Shown: positions 22,999 through 23,585 of the stretch, piece by piece | How positions within the stretch are numbered: position 1 is the stretch's first letter | Layout of the letters: each line of letters starts with the position of its first letter | Notes under the pieces: model-generated | Seen by the model: the letters and a program-made list of their open reading frames with translations, nothing else | Databases searched by the model: none | Told to the model about the DNA's origin: nothing | Made by a program: the position numbers and the translations under genes | NCBI GenBank assembly: GCA_031553835.1 | Contig: JAVBKX010000048.1 | Span: 1 to 23,585, forward strand | Length of the DNA stretch: 23,585 bases | DNA from: JAVBKX01 sp031553835 | Lineage (GTDB): Bacteria; Bacteroidota; Bacteroidia; Bacteroidales; Azobacteroidaceae | Direction: 5' to 3'

Positions 22999-23283
22999 AT
23001 GTTTAAAGAGCTTAATCCTATATTGCATTCTGAGCTGCGATTGGCCATTATCTCTCTTCTCGTATCGGAGCGGAAAGCCGATTTTATGTGGATGATGGAG
23101 CAAACTAAAGCTTCGGGAGGCAATATGAGCGTGCAAGTTGAAAAATTAACACAGGCAGGATACATCGAAACCATCAAATCATTTAAGGGCAAACGACCTT
23201 GTACCACTTGTAAGATAACGAAAAAAGGATTAATTGCATTTGATGAGTATGTTGACGCGTTGAAATCGTACATTGTGAAATAA
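22999..23283 (+). CDS. Small winged-helix transcriptional regulator (HTH_34/MarR-like)
   Basis: A 94-residue single-domain protein: LHSELRLAIISLLVSERKADF (helices 1-2 region), MEQTKASGGNMSVQVEKLTQAGYI (recognition helix 3) and a wing ending in KITKKGLIAFDEYVDAL. This matches the compact winged-helix family often labelled HTH_34 or ArsR/MarR-like. The start at 22999 is the first ATG; an upstream in-frame TTG at 22984 is less likely because it runs into the hairpin spacing. Two cysteines in the wing (Cys 68 and 71, PCTTCK) form a CxxC pair that could bind metal or sense redox state. Targets are unknown; the hairpin and the 17-bp array upstream are candidates. Confidence 0.85.
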   Translation: MFKELNPILHSELRLAIISLLVSERKADFMWMMEQTKASGGNMSVQVEKLTQAGYIETIKSFKGKRPCTTCKITKKGLIAFDEYVDALKSYIVK

Positions 23284-23445
23284 TTATTTCTATCCTTATT
23301 ATCTCTTGTTGTATTGATTTTTTCTAAATATACAGAGATATCTATTTTTGTCTATATTTTTTATACTTGAAGTCTCTATTTTTGACCTCAGAAAAATAAT
23401 TCACTCAAATCATCAGAGAGAATAATGTAATTTCTGAACATCACA
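23284..23445. other. AT-rich spacer with two promoter-like boxes before the IS
   Basis: TATTTTTG occurs at 23343-23350 and 23377-23384, each inside a repeated TCTATTTTTG. Both point toward the IS. No gene follows before the element, so the boxes may belong to a gene now separated from its promoter. TTG elements are not at standard spacing. Confidence 0.35.
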
Positions 23446-23493
23446 AATAAGTTCCTATGTTTAAAACCGGACAAGATGGATAAGTAGCAAAAA

Positions 23494-23566
23494 ATAAGCT
23501 ATATCATTTTAGTTAACTTTGTATTTGAAAGAATACCAGAGTATTAACTTCAATAATATAGCTTAT
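23494..23566 (+). promoter_or_regulatory. Inverted repeat covering the transposase start
   Basis: ATAAGCTATAT (23494-23504) pairs with ATATAGCTTAT (23556-23566), whose last two bases are the A and T of the transposase ATG. Inside it AGTTAA/TTAACT (23511-23516, 23544-23549) and GTATT/AATAC (23521-23536) can also pair. The structure would hide the initiation region in transcripts that come from outside the element. The left copy has the same structure. Confidence 0.6.
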
Positions 23567-23585
23567 GAAACGAGTACAAATTAAC
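23565..23585 (+). CDS. Transposase, N-terminal fragment running off the right edge
   Basis: ATG at 23565 opens MKRVQIN, identical to the frame starting at 22 on the minus strand. Only seven codons are visible. Confidence 0.5.

Larger units (their letters stand above)
23446..23585 (+). mobile_element. Insertion sequence end, right copy (truncated by window edge)
   Basis: Exact reverse complement of 2-141. The element enters near 23446-23449 (ATAAGTTCC), has a leader of about 118 bases and begins its transposase at 23565. Whether this copy and the left copy form one composite transposon, or are simply two of many copies, cannot be told here. Confidence 0.85.

Noticed and set aside
1..23585. 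Confident call of a 23-kb composite transposon
   Set aside because: The interior holds housekeeping genes (tgt, prfB, a tRNA), and shared ends of about 140 bases can come from an assembly break at a multi-copy IS.

Overview
The window looks like a chromosomal stretch from a Bacteroidetes bacterium, most likely Bacteroidales. Evidence: promoter boxes of the TAnnTTTG type stand in front of many genes; ribosome-binding sites are mostly not recognisable; several proteins have a strong Bacteroidetes look (winged-helix DUF2582, paired DUF3857/transglutaminase proteins, a TonB with the NKEYGAYYLRR opening, a GLUG-repeat surface protein with a type IX secretion sorting domain). No species can be named from sequence alone.

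Layout. (1) 1-141 and 23446-23585 are the same sequence in opposite orientation: the end of an insertion sequence whose transposase starts at the window edge, so the window lies between two outward-facing copies of one IS end. (2) 140-3440: tgt (queuosine tRNA modification) on the minus strand, divergent from a GT26 glycosyltransferase and a WecA/MraY-like polyprenyl-phosphate sugar-1-phosphate transferase whose frames overlap (a cell-surface glycan pair), then a small DUF2582 winged-helix gene and a terminator. (3) 3503-7722: POT-family peptide transporter (minus), HAD phosphatase/phosphomutase (plus), DPM1/GtrB-like GT2 (minus), membrane-anchored metallophosphoesterase (plus). (4) 7811-9073: prfB with an intact programmed +1 frameshift site, then a tRNA with CAT anticodon (probably tRNA-Ile2) and a terminator. 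(5) 9213-10811: TonB-like energy transducer and a Nudix-winged-helix regulator. (6) 10812-16846: a gene-poor gap with an orphan terminator, then an AraC regulator with a structured leader and a 9-codon leader ORF, directly followed by a 1454-residue secreted surface protein. (7) 16937-20831: two tandem secreted DUF3857/transglutaminase-like proteins, the first lacking the catalytic Cys and His, the second carrying them. (8) 20833-22312 (minus): a secreted five-bladed-propeller glycosidase-like protein and a DUF2007/zinc-ribbon membrane protein. (9) 22313-23446: an AT-rich region with an eight-unit 17-bp tandem array ending in a promoter box, a 75-residue unknown protein, a long hairpin and a small winged-helix regulator with a CxxC pair, then the second IS end.

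Most of the window is housekeeping and envelope biology. The parts that ordinary annotation would miss are the phased 17-bp array and the small module behind it, the active-site substitution in the WecA-like enzyme, the enzyme/pseudoenzyme transglutaminase pair, the heptamer repeats at gene borders, the AraC leader, and the hairpin over the IS transposase start.
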